A DNA stretch of 20,554 nucleotides from a virus: positions 1 through 20,554 of the IMG/VR virus record IMGVR_UViG_3300046012_000249; one strand, given 5' to 3'. A program made the translations under genes and the position numbers. The notes under the pieces are model-generated. The model was given only the letters and a program-made list of their open reading frames with translations. It had not been told where the DNA came from and made no database searches. This document shows positions 1 to 6,492 of the stretch, piece after piece (within the stretch, counting starts at the first letter, position 1; each line of letters begins with the position of its first letter).

Positions 1-152
1 AGACTATTTATGGCCGCGCGGATGAAGCCGCGTACCGTGTACAGTTGCCGTTACCGCGAGAGGAGCTTGGTAGATCCTCCGTCGGCACCCGAGGAGCTCC
101 AGTAGCTCTAAGAGCCACCGGAGTTCCAATCGCCGTGAGTGCCGATGACCCA
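1..152. other. Unassigned left edge with a long hairpin
   Basis: No gene can be supported here. A 49-codon minus-strand frame (4-153) starts with a TAATG overlap on the stop of the gene before it, but it lacks a Shine-Dalgarno sequence and is oddly rich in Leu and Arg. Positions 93-127 form a strong hairpin that is better as minus-strand RNA: two 16-nt arms around a TTA loop, with 13 Watson-Crick pairs, 2 G-U pairs and 1 mismatch. There is no U-run after it, so it is not a classical terminator. It may be an mRNA-stabilising or processing structure downstream of the small structural genes. Confidence 0.4.
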
Positions 153-455
153 TTACGACAGAGTGACCGTCACGGTCTGCGGCGCGGCGAAGTTGCTCGC
201 TGCAACGGGCACGGTGAACGCGGCAGTTACGGCTGCGCCCATCGGCGCGTTTGCCGCGTCCATTGCCGTGACCGAGATCGTGTACGCGCCAGCCGGAACA
301 TCAGCCGAGAACGTCACCGACGTAGCGGTGGAACTCATCGTCTGCACGACGGTTGTGCCATCCGCTGCGAGGATGTTGTACACGTACTGCGCGAAGGTCT
401 GACCGGCCGGTTGAGGCGTGTCGACGGTGACCAAGTCTGCTTTTACTGTTGCCAT
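153..455 (-). CDS. Small Thr/Val/Ala-rich Ig-like virion protein
   Basis: A 100-aa protein made almost entirely of beta-prone stretches. The segment VPAGAYTISVTAMDAAN resembles strands of the bacterial Ig-like or fibronectin-type folds that phages use as surface add-on domains. It has no signal peptide or membrane segment. The ATG at 453-455 follows AAGGAG with a 7-nt spacer, so the start is well supported. It is the last gene of the minus-strand structural operon visible here, 17 nt after the 151-aa gene. A decoration or tail/head accessory role is inferred from fold and position, and no specific family was recognised. Confidence 0.72.
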   Translation of the reverse strand: MATVKADLVTVDTPQPAGQTFAQYVYNILAADGTTVVQTMSSTATSVTFSADVPAGAYTISVTAMDAANAPMGAAVTAAFTVPVAASNFAAPQTVTVTLS

Positions 456-472
456 GATACTGCTCCTTCAGG

Positions 473-928
473 TTATAGGAAATCTTCTTCCCAGACTACA
501 TGGATTGAGCAAACGCCAGTGCCCGTAAGCGGGCGGAGTGAAAGTTGATCAGCGTTCGCTACGACGATCTCCTCGCCAGGGCGCGCCACCCAACGGTAGA
601 TGCCGCCGTTGGAGTTGACCGGTAGAATCAGCGCGTAGGTTCCGGTCAATGTTGGGGCTACTGAATACGTCGTGTTCGCAACGGTGTTGGAGACTGGCGG
701 GTTGGTGCTTGAATAACGGCCGTAGGCAGTCGGAGTAATAGCACCGCCCGGCGTGGTGCCTGACGTACTACGGTAAACGCCAAGCGAGTTCGCCGCGCTC
801 GCCGTGCCCATGCCGCCAATGCTGATCTCCACAATGCGAATCGGGTGAGCTGCGGCTGGAACTAGCGTGATTGCGTCCGCGGCTGTCGACAGCGTCACGC
901 TGTCTTTTGCGACTGAGAAAGTTCCCAC
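473..928 (-). CDS. Probable virion structural protein, beta-rich
   Basis: A 151-aa, Ser/Thr/Gly/Ala-rich beta protein. The start is GTG at 926-928, preceded by AGGAG with a 6-nt spacer; no in-frame ATG fits better. Its C-terminus (VVWEEDFL) resembles the LVWCPYNQ end of the 108-aa protein encoded just upstream. Both also share an N-terminal pattern of short strands followed by a hydrophobic VxxLxL/VEISIG strand, so the two could be distant paralogues. The neighbours suggest a role in the particle (head fibre, decoration or head-tail joining). No catalytic motif is visible. Confidence 0.75.
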   Translation of the reverse strand: MGTFSVAKDSVTLSTAADAITLVPAAAHPIRIVEISIGGMGTASAANSLGVYRSTSGTTPGGAITPTAYGRYSSTNPPVSNTVANTTYSVAPTLTGTYALILPVNSNGGIYRWVARPGEEIVVANADQLSLRPLTGTGVCSIHVVWEEDFL

Positions 929-937
929 AATGATCTC

Positions 938-1264
938 CTACTGGTTGTATGGGCACCAGACTAGCTGGATAGCAGTCGCGGTAGCGACGGTTTGACTGAA
1001 CACGAGCGCGTCTCCGATGTTGGTTTGAAACCAACCGACCTCACTGTACGGCAGCACAAAGCCACCGTTGGCAGCGAGCGAAAACGTAGCACTGATATCA
1101 GTCGGGCCAGTGCTGGTTTGAAACTTGACATTATCCGCGGTGCTTGCGATCACGCAGAGCTGCAGGACGACGATGCGTTGGGCAGCTTGCGCGGCAACAA
1201 TGGTCGTGGTGCCCGAACTCGCGGGTGTAGCAAACGCGTACTGGACGATGTTCTGCGAGGCCAT
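938..1264 (-). CDS. Probable virion structural protein, beta-rich
   Basis: A 108-aa protein with alternating hydrophobic strands (RIVVLQLCVIAS, GDALVFSQTVATATAIQLVW) and little charge, typical of small phage jelly-roll or beta-sandwich decoration proteins. The ATG at 1262-1264 overlaps the TAA of the preceding 53-aa gene as TAATG, which points to translational coupling. The gene lies in a run of same-strand structural genes downstream of the major capsid gene. The family was not recognised; possible similarity to the next gene (473-928) is limited to strand pattern and the C-terminal hydrophobic VW motif. Confidence 0.75.
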   Translation of the reverse strand: MASQNIVQYAFATPASSGTTTIVAAQAAQRIVVLQLCVIASTADNVKFQTSTGPTDISATFSLAANGGFVLPYSEVGWFQTNIGDALVFSQTVATATAIQLVWCPYNQ

Positions 1265-1425
1265 TATAGGGTGCTCTCGCTGGCGGGGGTGAAGTCACGC
1301 GGCGGCGCACTGACGCGCATCGTGGGCGAAATGGCCTCGATCTGCCCGTCCGCTTTGACCTCGATCACGACAAGCTCTATATCGTGCCAGATGACGAGGT
1401 CGCCTACTTGATATGGCGCGGCCAT
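1264..1425 (-). CDS. Small hypothetical protein with SH3-like pattern
   Basis: A 53-aa protein. The start is the ATG at 1423-1425, because AGGAGG lies 6 nt upstream and the ATG overlaps the upstream TAA (TAATG). The longer open frame beginning at 1569 runs inside the 143-aa gene and is not needed. The N-terminus YQVGDLVIWHDIELVVIEV has the V-G-D-hydrophobic spacing of small SH3-like barrels, followed by alternating strands. Function is unknown. Position among virion genes suggests a small structural or assembly component. Confidence 0.72.
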   Translation of the reverse strand: MAAPYQVGDLVIWHDIELVVIEVKADGQIEAISPTMRVSAPPRDFTPASESTL

Positions 1426-1856
1426 TATGCACCTCCTGCGCGGTTCTTGACTGCGTGGATGACGATCAGCACGGAGTAGAGCGTTGGCGCGCTGACTTCG
1501 GCCGCGGTGGTTGTGAGCATGATCTTCCCCGTAGGCGAGGTGGCGTTGTTCTGAAACCCACCGTAGCACTTAGGATCGAGCTTGCCGCGACCATACAACT
1601 CACAGATGATAATGGGTGATGCCGCGTCCCAGATCAACTGCGCGGTGATGCCGTCGGAGATCGAATAGTCAATATGGTCAATGCGCAGTAAAGTTGCTGG
1701 AAACGACCCCGCCATGCCTGGGAGCATGCTCGTCAAGACAGCCGGATCGAGGATGGTTTGGTTCGTAATCGGAGTGCCAATGGCGTTGTCACCAGTAGTT
1801 TTGGAGACTACGTTCCGAGGCCCGTCGATTAGAATTTGAGTGACAACGCCTGCCAT
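1425..1856 (-). CDS. Probable virion structural protein
   Basis: A 143-aa, beta-rich, weakly charged protein. The ATG at 1854-1856 is one base after the TAA of the 257-aa gene, with AAGGAG 7 nt upstream. Short strands recur, such as HIDYSISDGITAQLIWD and SAPTLYSVLIVIHAVKN, ending in a basic Gly-Ala tail. There are no membrane helices (the C-terminal strand is too short) and no enzymatic motif. Its place between the 257-aa and 53-aa genes indicates a particle component. The family was not recognised. Confidence 0.78.
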   Translation of the reverse strand: MAGVVTQILIDGPRNVVSKTTGDNAIGTPITNQTILDPAVLTSMLPGMAGSFPATLLRIDHIDYSISDGITAQLIWDAASPIIICELYGRGKLDPKCYGGFQNNATSPTGKIMLTTTAAEVSAPTLYSVLIVIHAVKNRAGGA

Positions 1857-1857
1857 T

Positions 1858-2631
1858 TTAACGCTCCTTGAAGGTGCCCATGAAGTCTACCGTGGCCACG
1901 ACCGCGACTGAACCCGCTTGCGTGAAGCCGATCGTCGGGCAGAGGTTCGCGGTAGTGAGCGTCGGTGCGGTGATGCGCGCGACTGCACCTGCGTTCTGCG
2001 GGCCGTTCGTGGTGCCGATGTTGGACTGCGGGACGAAGCCAACGAGCTGGGTGTCAACGTAGGCAAGGACGTCGCCTTGGCGCGTGATAGCGAAAGCGAG
2101 GTCAAGCGTCACGTTCGCGCCGGTGGTGTAGGCTGCCGTCGGAATCGCTACCGAGGTGATGACGCTGCCCACTGCGCTGTTGATCGCGAGCACACCCGCG
2201 GCCGACAACGTGAAGTACACACCGTCCGTCACCGTACCCGGCGTGGCAGTCGACTGAATCAGCCCGAACGTGCCCGTGAGTCCGGCGCTGGCCCATGCAC
2301 TTAGCTTCAAGCGCATTTCCCAGAAGACCTTCTTCGGAAGCGAGTTGACGGTGAAGCCCGCAATGGCGCGCTGGATTGCGAGCACGCCTGCCGCGGTGCC
2401 CGTAGTGCCAGCGATCAGACCGCCGTCACCAGCTGTGCCAGCGAACGCGGCGACTGCCGTTCCGGTTGCGGTCGAGGTATAGCTCGCCGCAACATACGGA
2501 CCGAAGTCATCGTAGTCCGAGTGGTAGAAGAACGGATTCGGGACGCCGCATAGGTCGAGCGGTTGAAAATTCGCGTCAAACGAAACGCCACAGTCGAACT
2601 GTGCCGGTGGCTGGCTTGCTACTGTTACCAT
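1858..2631 (-). CDS. Probable virion structural protein, lectin-like beta fold
   Basis: A 257-aa protein, very rich in Ala, Thr, Gly and Val. After an N-terminal region with aromatic clusters (FFYHSDYDDFGPYV, residues about 34-47) comes a long alternating-strand region that includes KVFWEMRLKLSA, VYFTLSAAGVLAI and VTLDLAFAITRQGDVLAYVD. This pattern is common in concanavalin-type or jelly-roll virion proteins and is seen here only as a strand pattern. AAGGAG lies 8 nt before the ATG at 2629-2631. It follows the capsid gene and a short 68-aa gene, so a head-surface or neck role is inferred. Confidence 0.75.
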   Translation of the reverse strand: MVTVASQPPAQFDCGVSFDANFQPLDLCGVPNPFFYHSDYDDFGPYVAASYTSTATGTAVAAFAGTAGDGGLIAGTTGTAAGVLAIQRAIAGFTVNSLPKKVFWEMRLKLSAWASAGLTGTFGLIQSTATPGTVTDGVYFTLSAAGVLAINSAVGSVITSVAIPTAAYTTGANVTLDLAFAITRQGDVLAYVDTQLVGFVPQSNIGTTNGPQNAGAVARITAPTLTTANLCPTIGFTQAGSVAVVATVDFMGTFKER

Positions 2632-2643
2632 GACAAGTTCTCC

Positions 2644-2850
2644 TTAGGCTTTGCAAGGGCTGGTGTAGCGCTTGATTCGCGTTGCACCAAGGCTTGAATT
2701 GGGTTGCGTGCGGGGGCCAGACGTGCGCGTAGGCGTCACACAGTTGCGCGTCGGGTCGTTTGGGATACTGGGAACGGGAGTCGAACCGCTGGTCGCGGAC
2801 GGGCCCTGGTCGTTAGCAGTCGCGTAGTTCTCGCGAAGTTTGCGGTTCAT
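2644..2850 (-). CDS. Small Pro/Thr/Ser-rich hypothetical protein
   Basis: A 68-aa basic protein, low in hydrophobic residues and rich in Pro, Thr, Ser, Asn and Arg, probably largely disordered. AGGAG is 7 nt before the ATG at 2848-2850, and the stop is 12 nt before the next gene, so expression is plausible despite the biased composition. It is the first gene after the hairpin that follows the major capsid gene. No family recognised. Confidence 0.6.
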   Translation of the reverse strand: MNRKLRENYATANDQGPSATSGSTPVPSIPNDPTRNCVTPTRTSGPRTQPNSSLGATRIKRYTSPCKA

Positions 2851-2892
2851 CGAGAGGCTCCTAGAGCTTGTGGTTTACCGTGGGGTACAACC

Positions 2893-2913
2893 GGGGGTTT
2901 ATTGCAAACCCCC
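2893..2913 (-). terminator. Hairpin after the major capsid gene
   Basis: A perfect 8-bp stem, GGGGGTTT with AAACCCCC, around the 5-nt loop ATTGC, 23 nt past the stop of the capsid gene on the minus strand. Neither side carries a run of T, so it is a partial terminator or an mRNA-processing or stabilising hairpin rather than a full intrinsic terminator. A hairpin here would let capsid mRNA be present in excess over the downstream structural genes. Confidence 0.5.
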
Positions 2914-2935
2914 CTGCCTAGGATTACGTGGAGCC

Positions 2936-3859
2936 TCAGGGACCGTTGCTGCCCCAGAGCGTGCGCGGGTCGCCCCAGAAGATCGAGTAGCGTTCGCGCG
3001 ATTTGGCCTTCGCGTTGTCCGTGTCGAAATCGTTGTCTTGCGTAAACGAGATCGGGACGCGGCTGAAATAGATCAGGCCATTCGGCGCGTTCGAGCGCAA
3101 GAACCACGCATGCGGCGACGTGAAGTAGTGGTTCAGGTGAATCCCGCCGGGGATGCTGTTCGTGGCCTTGAGCACGTTGATATCGTTGTCAGCGGTGCCA
3201 GACTGGAACACTGACTTCAAAATGCGGTTGGCGTTGAACCATTCCTGGCGCGCGATATGCAGCGAGCGCGGGATGATGTTGATGAGATTGCCCACGTCGT
3301 CCGTCGCACCCATCATCTGGATGATCAGGTCTTCAAGTGAAGCTTCGCTCAGGTCCGCGCCGACCGCAAGCATGTTCGACCACGTGCCGCCGCTCGTGTT
3401 CGGGTGCGCCGTGTTCAGCAACGACACGCCATCGCCGCCGATGAAGTTGGCCGAGAACGCATTGTTGTAAACGTTTGCGACGACGTTCTCTTTCGTCTGG
3501 TTGAACGCGAAAGCCAGTGCGCGAGCACGGGTCTTCGACACAGCCTCGTAGAGGTTGTCTTCGAGTTCGACTTGGGAAACGATGTAGCCCAGGCTGTACT
3601 CGACGTGCGTCCAGATGCTCGAGAAGCCTTGAACCTCGGCTACGTAGTTCGTAGCTCCGGTTTCTTGCTTCACCTGCGCGAGACCGAAGCCGATGATCTG
3701 CGTGTCTTTCTCGTAGTTCATCGACGACGTGTCTTGCTCGCACAGCGCCATCCATTCCGGCGCGTGCTCGTTGTACATCCGCCCCCACCACTTGTGAATA
3801 CCAGGCCACAATGCTAGGGGGTGTGCGCCAGTGGTGATCGGACCGCCAATTGCACCCAT
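2936..3859 (-). CDS. Major capsid protein
   Basis: A 307-aa protein with the look of an HK97-fold major head subunit. A charged helical stretch (YEAVSKTRARALAFAFNQTKE, about 105-125) is followed by the segment LLNTAHPNTSGGTWSN (about 147-162), a pattern widespread in phage capsid proteins, and then by a helix that starts SLEDLI. The C-terminal strands contain GIHLNHYFTSPHAWFLRSN. AAAGGAG lies 7 nt before the ATG at 3857-3859. It sits two genes past the scaffold-like gene, the usual order, and forms the icosahedral shell. Length fits the family. The assignment rests on motif pattern and context. Confidence 0.88.
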   Translation of the reverse strand: MGAIGGPITTGAHPLALWPGIHKWWGRMYNEHAPEWMALCEQDTSSMNYEKDTQIIGFGLAQVKQETGATNYVAEVQGFSSIWTHVEYSLGYIVSQVELEDNLYEAVSKTRARALAFAFNQTKENVVANVYNNAFSANFIGGDGVSLLNTAHPNTSGGTWSNMLAVGADLSEASLEDLIIQMMGATDDVGNLINIIPRSLHIARQEWFNANRILKSVFQSGTADNDINVLKATNSIPGGIHLNHYFTSPHAWFLRSNAPNGLIYFSRVPISFTQDNDFDTDNAKAKSRERYSIFWGDPRTLWGSNGP

Positions 3860-3871
3860 GATAATTCTCCT

Positions 3872-4477
3872 TTAGGCGGAAGTCACACCTACGGACTTGA
3901 ACGTGTGCTGGTTCCACGTGACGTTCAAGGGCGTAAATGACGCTTGGGTTGTCGCATTGATGCGAGGGGCCATCCCGAGAACGCGGAACGGGAGGGTGCT
4001 CGTGGTGTTGCTCGTCGCGGACGCGAGGACCGTGGCTGATACGGGAGAGATCCCGGTCGGCGCGGCAATCGTGTACGAGATGTTGCGACCAATCACAGTC
4101 GCAGCGAGCGCGCCAGCATTATCGCACTGAGCCTCGAACACAGCAAACGGATCATCCATAACGTAGACGTAGTAGTTAATCGCCTTCGTCGCGGGGACGT
4201 TTATTGTATCGAGCGAGAGCGGGTTGCGAAACACGCTGACGATGACACCGAGACCCACGTCCGTTGCCGGAGTGGTGGTTTTAATACACTGCGCGATGCC
4301 ATTAGCGCCCCAGATATTCGCGGTATCTGCGGCAGCTACGGGTTTCACCACGTCGCCGATATAGTACGCGGAACCGTCCGTAGACGGAATCTCGTACATA
4401 TGGCACATGGCGTTCCAGCTATTACCTTGGTTGGTAATGACCGGAGAGAACCCGTGAGGCGAGTTCGGTTGAGCCAT
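3872..4477 (-). CDS. Probable head decoration/minor capsid protein
   Basis: A 201-aa protein beginning MAQPNSPHGFSPV, then strands such as AYYIGDVVKPV and VGLGVIVSVF, and a middle motif KAINYYVYVMDDPFAVFEAQ. This arrangement (an N-terminal HGF, a G-D-V-V strand, and a Y-V-x-V-x-D-D-P-x-x-x-F-E motif) recurs in phage proteins encoded next to the capsid gene, usually annotated only as structural. AGGTGA precedes the ATG. It ends 12 nt before the capsid gene. Decoration or capsid-cementing is an inference. Confidence 0.75.
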   Translation of the reverse strand: MAQPNSPHGFSPVITNQGNSWNAMCHMYEIPSTDGSAYYIGDVVKPVAAADTANIWGANGIAQCIKTTTPATDVGLGVIVSVFRNPLSLDTINVPATKAINYYVYVMDDPFAVFEAQCDNAGALAATVIGRNISYTIAAPTGISPVSATVLASATSNTTSTLPFRVLGMAPRINATTQASFTPLNVTWNQHTFKSVGVTSA

Positions 4478-4485
4478 TTTGTCAC

Positions 4486-5022
4486 CTATTCAAGTTTGGT
4501 CTTGAGGGAGATGCCAGCGCCTTTGGGGTGATAGGTTTCAGGGCGCGACACACCGTCGATCTTTCCTGTCTTGATTTGCTGCTCAATCGCGCGAGTGCGT
4601 GAGGCGTAGTACTCTTGATTTTCCGCGTACCACTCGTTGCGAATTTTCATCAGATGCAGAGTAAGAGGCCGTCCGCTTTCGTGCGAGCCTGAGATACGAC
4701 TCACGCGCTCGCCGGCACTATCGCTATCGGAGCCAGTACGATTGCTGAGCTTGACTTCGCCACGGGTTACAAACTCGTAGCCGTTTTCTTCCGCGTCCTC
4801 GAGACGACCCGGGTAGTCTGCGATCCAGTGGAGGTGATAGCCCGGAATCGACGTGACGCCGAGCCGAAGCTTACCTACACCGAACGGGGTGCGAGTACGC
4901 GGGATGCCTTGTTCCATTTCTGGATTACGTTCGCGCGGATTCGTGACTTCCGATACAGCTGCGCGCGAGGGAATACGTTCGCTCGATTGTTCCATGCCTT
5001 CATTGCTGTCTGTGATTTTCAT
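4486..5022 (-). CDS. Conserved-type phage head-region protein, unknown role
   Basis: A 178-aa hydrophilic protein. The start at 5020-5022 is set by AGGAG with a 6-nt spacer, immediately after the stop of the scaffold-like gene; the longer frame is an extension into that gene. The central GYHLHWIADYPGRLEDAEEN (about 68-87) followed by GYEFVTRGEV, then a C-terminal helix MKIRNEWYAENQEYY, matches a protein type I know from the scaffold-capsid interval of other phages. The N-terminal 50 residues look disordered. Function is unknown; head assembly is the best guess from position. Confidence 0.75.
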   Translation of the reverse strand: MKITDSNEGMEQSSERIPSRAAVSEVTNPRERNPEMEQGIPRTRTPFGVGKLRLGVTSIPGYHLHWIADYPGRLEDAEENGYEFVTRGEVKLSNRTGSDSDSAGERVSRISGSHESGRPLTLHLMKIRNEWYAENQEYYASRTRAIEQQIKTGKIDGVSRPETYHPKGAGISLKTKLE

Positions 5023-5023
5023 T

Positions 5024-5875
5024 TCAAACTCCTGACTGAGAGAAGTACTCGTCTGCGTACTCCTGTAGATCTTTGTAGAGCTTCTGGCGAACGAACCGCT
5101 CACCAGCTGCGCGCGCGTCTGCGGGCAGGGCTGCGACCGATTTGGATGACTTGCGGGAGCCATCTCGGCCACCGCCTTCGCCAGAGCCGCTGGTCACTGC
5201 TACCCGCTTGCGCGGGGTAAAACGATCGGGGAAAGCCTTTTTCACGCGCTCGGTCAACATTTCGAGCCGGTCGTCGATAGACAGGTTCGGGATGGTACCA
5301 ATCTTCTTAGCCATGCCGTCTGCGTAGGCAACGAGGTCTTCGTTCTCTTCCTCGGTGTTGTACCATGCAGCGTTGTCTGCGTGCCACTTCTTGACTTCAG
5401 GCGGCATCTCGACCGCAGTCGTGGTGTCGTCCTTTTTCTCAGCCGGTTTCTTGACCGGTACTGCCGACGGTGCTTCACGCAACTCGTCGATGTCTTCGTC
5501 TAGCTCGCTGGCGAGAGCAAGATTGCCTTCGGCCAGTGCTTGTTTCTTTTCCGCGCGGAGGCGGGTGATAGCTGATTCAATCGCGCGTTTCTCCATGCCA
5601 GCATGGTACTCGCGGATTTCCTCGATCGTCTTGCCTTGCTCTTCAGCAACGCGCTTGGCTTCTGCTAGTTCGCGCCGAAGTTGCTCGTTTTCTTTCTTGG
5701 TAAAGGTCCGGATTTCTTTCCCGCGCTCGAGAAAGGTCTCGGCGTCAACCCAATGCTTGGGGTTGCCTGCGTACTCTTCTTGAGGGCGCCAGCCTTGCCG
5801 ACGTGCATCAGCTTCGGCGCGCTCTTGCATCTCAGCGACGTCATTAGCGTCGCGCTCTTCCTGAAGGTCACTCAT
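5024..5875 (-). CDS. Scaffolding-like coiled-coil protein
   Basis: A 283-aa, highly charged, mostly helical protein. The start at 5873-5875 overlaps the end of the chaperonin gene by 8 nt and follows GGAAG. Residues about 27-53 contain RRQGWRPQEEYAG and HWVDAETFLERG, the N-terminal motif of a family of phage scaffold-type proteins. A long coiled coil (about 58-137) follows, then a Lys/Glu-rich linker and a helical C-terminus that could bind coat subunits. Encoded between portal and capsid, it is expected to guide procapsid assembly and then leave or be degraded. No protease domain is evident in this frame. Confidence 0.8.
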   Translation of the reverse strand: MSDLQEERDANDVAEMQERAEADARRQGWRPQEEYAGNPKHWVDAETFLERGKEIRTFTKKENEQLRRELAEAKRVAEEQGKTIEEIREYHAGMEKRAIESAITRLRAEKKQALAEGNLALASELDEDIDELREAPSAVPVKKPAEKKDDTTTAVEMPPEVKKWHADNAAWYNTEEENEDLVAYADGMAKKIGTIPNLSIDDRLEMLTERVKKAFPDRFTPRKRVAVTSGSGEGGGRDGSRKSSKSVAALPADARAAGERFVRQKLYKDLQEYADEYFSQSGV

Positions 5876-6275
5876 GATTTTCTTCCTTGCCACGGAGTAC
5901 CATCGTGATGTCTGTATCGTGGAGAACGCGGTACTCGTACTTTTCGTCTCCGACTGTTTCGAGATGAACCCAACCGTGGTGGAGCTGGAATTTAACCCGG
6001 TCGCCGGGACGAATCCAGTCCAGTTGAATCCACTCCTGCTTGTCGCCATCCCACGCGCGCATATCTTTATAAGCGAGTGGCCCGAGAACCGCAACCGTAC
6101 CTTCGGTCTGGTTCATCTGGTTTCGCTCCGTGAGCTGCGGTGGCACGTAAATACCACTGTGGGTGAATGACTCTACCTTGTCGAGTTGCACCATGATCTT
6201 GTTGCCGGAGGGGACCCAATCTGGTTCCCGTAGGTCAAGTTTGGTGGTCTTCGAAATCACTAACTTGCTTGTCAT
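5868..6275 (-). CDS. GroES-like co-chaperonin
   Basis: A 135-aa protein with the co-chaperonin pattern. It has GNKIMVQLDKVE (24-35; GroES-type first strand), a mobile-loop-like segment SFTHSGIYVPPQ (36-47) where GIYV would replace the GroEL-binding GIVL, then EGTVAVLGP (58-66), RPGDRVKF (89-96) and YEYRVLHDTDITMVL (113-127), matching the C-terminal strand of GroES. Compared with the roughly 95-aa bacterial protein it has an N-terminal extension of about 20 residues and an insertion near 70-88. By analogy with T4 gp31 it would cap host GroEL and enlarge the chamber for capsid folding. The start is the third in-frame ATG, which has GAGG 6 nt upstream. It lies among portal, scaffold and capsid genes. 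Confidence 0.85.
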   Translation of the reverse strand: MTSKLVISKTTKLDLREPDWVPSGNKIMVQLDKVESFTHSGIYVPPQLTERNQMNQTEGTVAVLGPLAYKDMRAWDGDKQEWIQLDWIRPGDRVKFQLHHGWVHLETVGDEKYEYRVLHDTDITMVLRGKEENHE

Positions 6276-6492
6276 CTGCATCCTCATCAGTCATCATCAG
6301 CTCTATCAGCTGGTCTATTTCGTTGATTCGGCCGACTACTTCAGCCGTCTTTAAGGCCGTGGCCTCACACGTTTTATACGTGAAGACCCCGGTAGCAAGC
6401 GACTCAACGAAAGCCGCTCTGCGTTCTTTCAGCCCACTAACTACTAGAGCTGTTCCCTCGTGAGCCCGCCATGCTTGCCAGAGCGCGCTCAT
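6235..6492 (-). CDS. Small helical hypothetical protein overlapping portal
   Basis: An 85-aa, largely helical, acidic-tailed protein (LIELMMTDEDADD near the end). Its 5' end overlaps the portal gene in another frame by 56 nt and its 3' end overlaps the chaperonin gene by 41 nt. The start is uncertain. ATG at 6492 gives an N-terminus SALWQAWRAHEGT, resembling small proteins encoded near portal genes, but it has only a weak AGAAG upstream. An alternative ATG at 6513 would lengthen the overlap. No function can be assigned. Confidence 0.6.
   Translation of the reverse strand: MSALWQAWRAHEGTALVVSGLKERRAAFVESLATGVFTYKTCEATALKTAEVVGRINEIDQLIELMMTDEDADDKQVSDFEDHQT

Noticed and set aside
45-548. A 167-codon plus-strand frame at the left edge
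   Set aside because: It runs antisense to two supported minus-strand genes, has an Arg/His/Gly-rich composition and no ribosome site.
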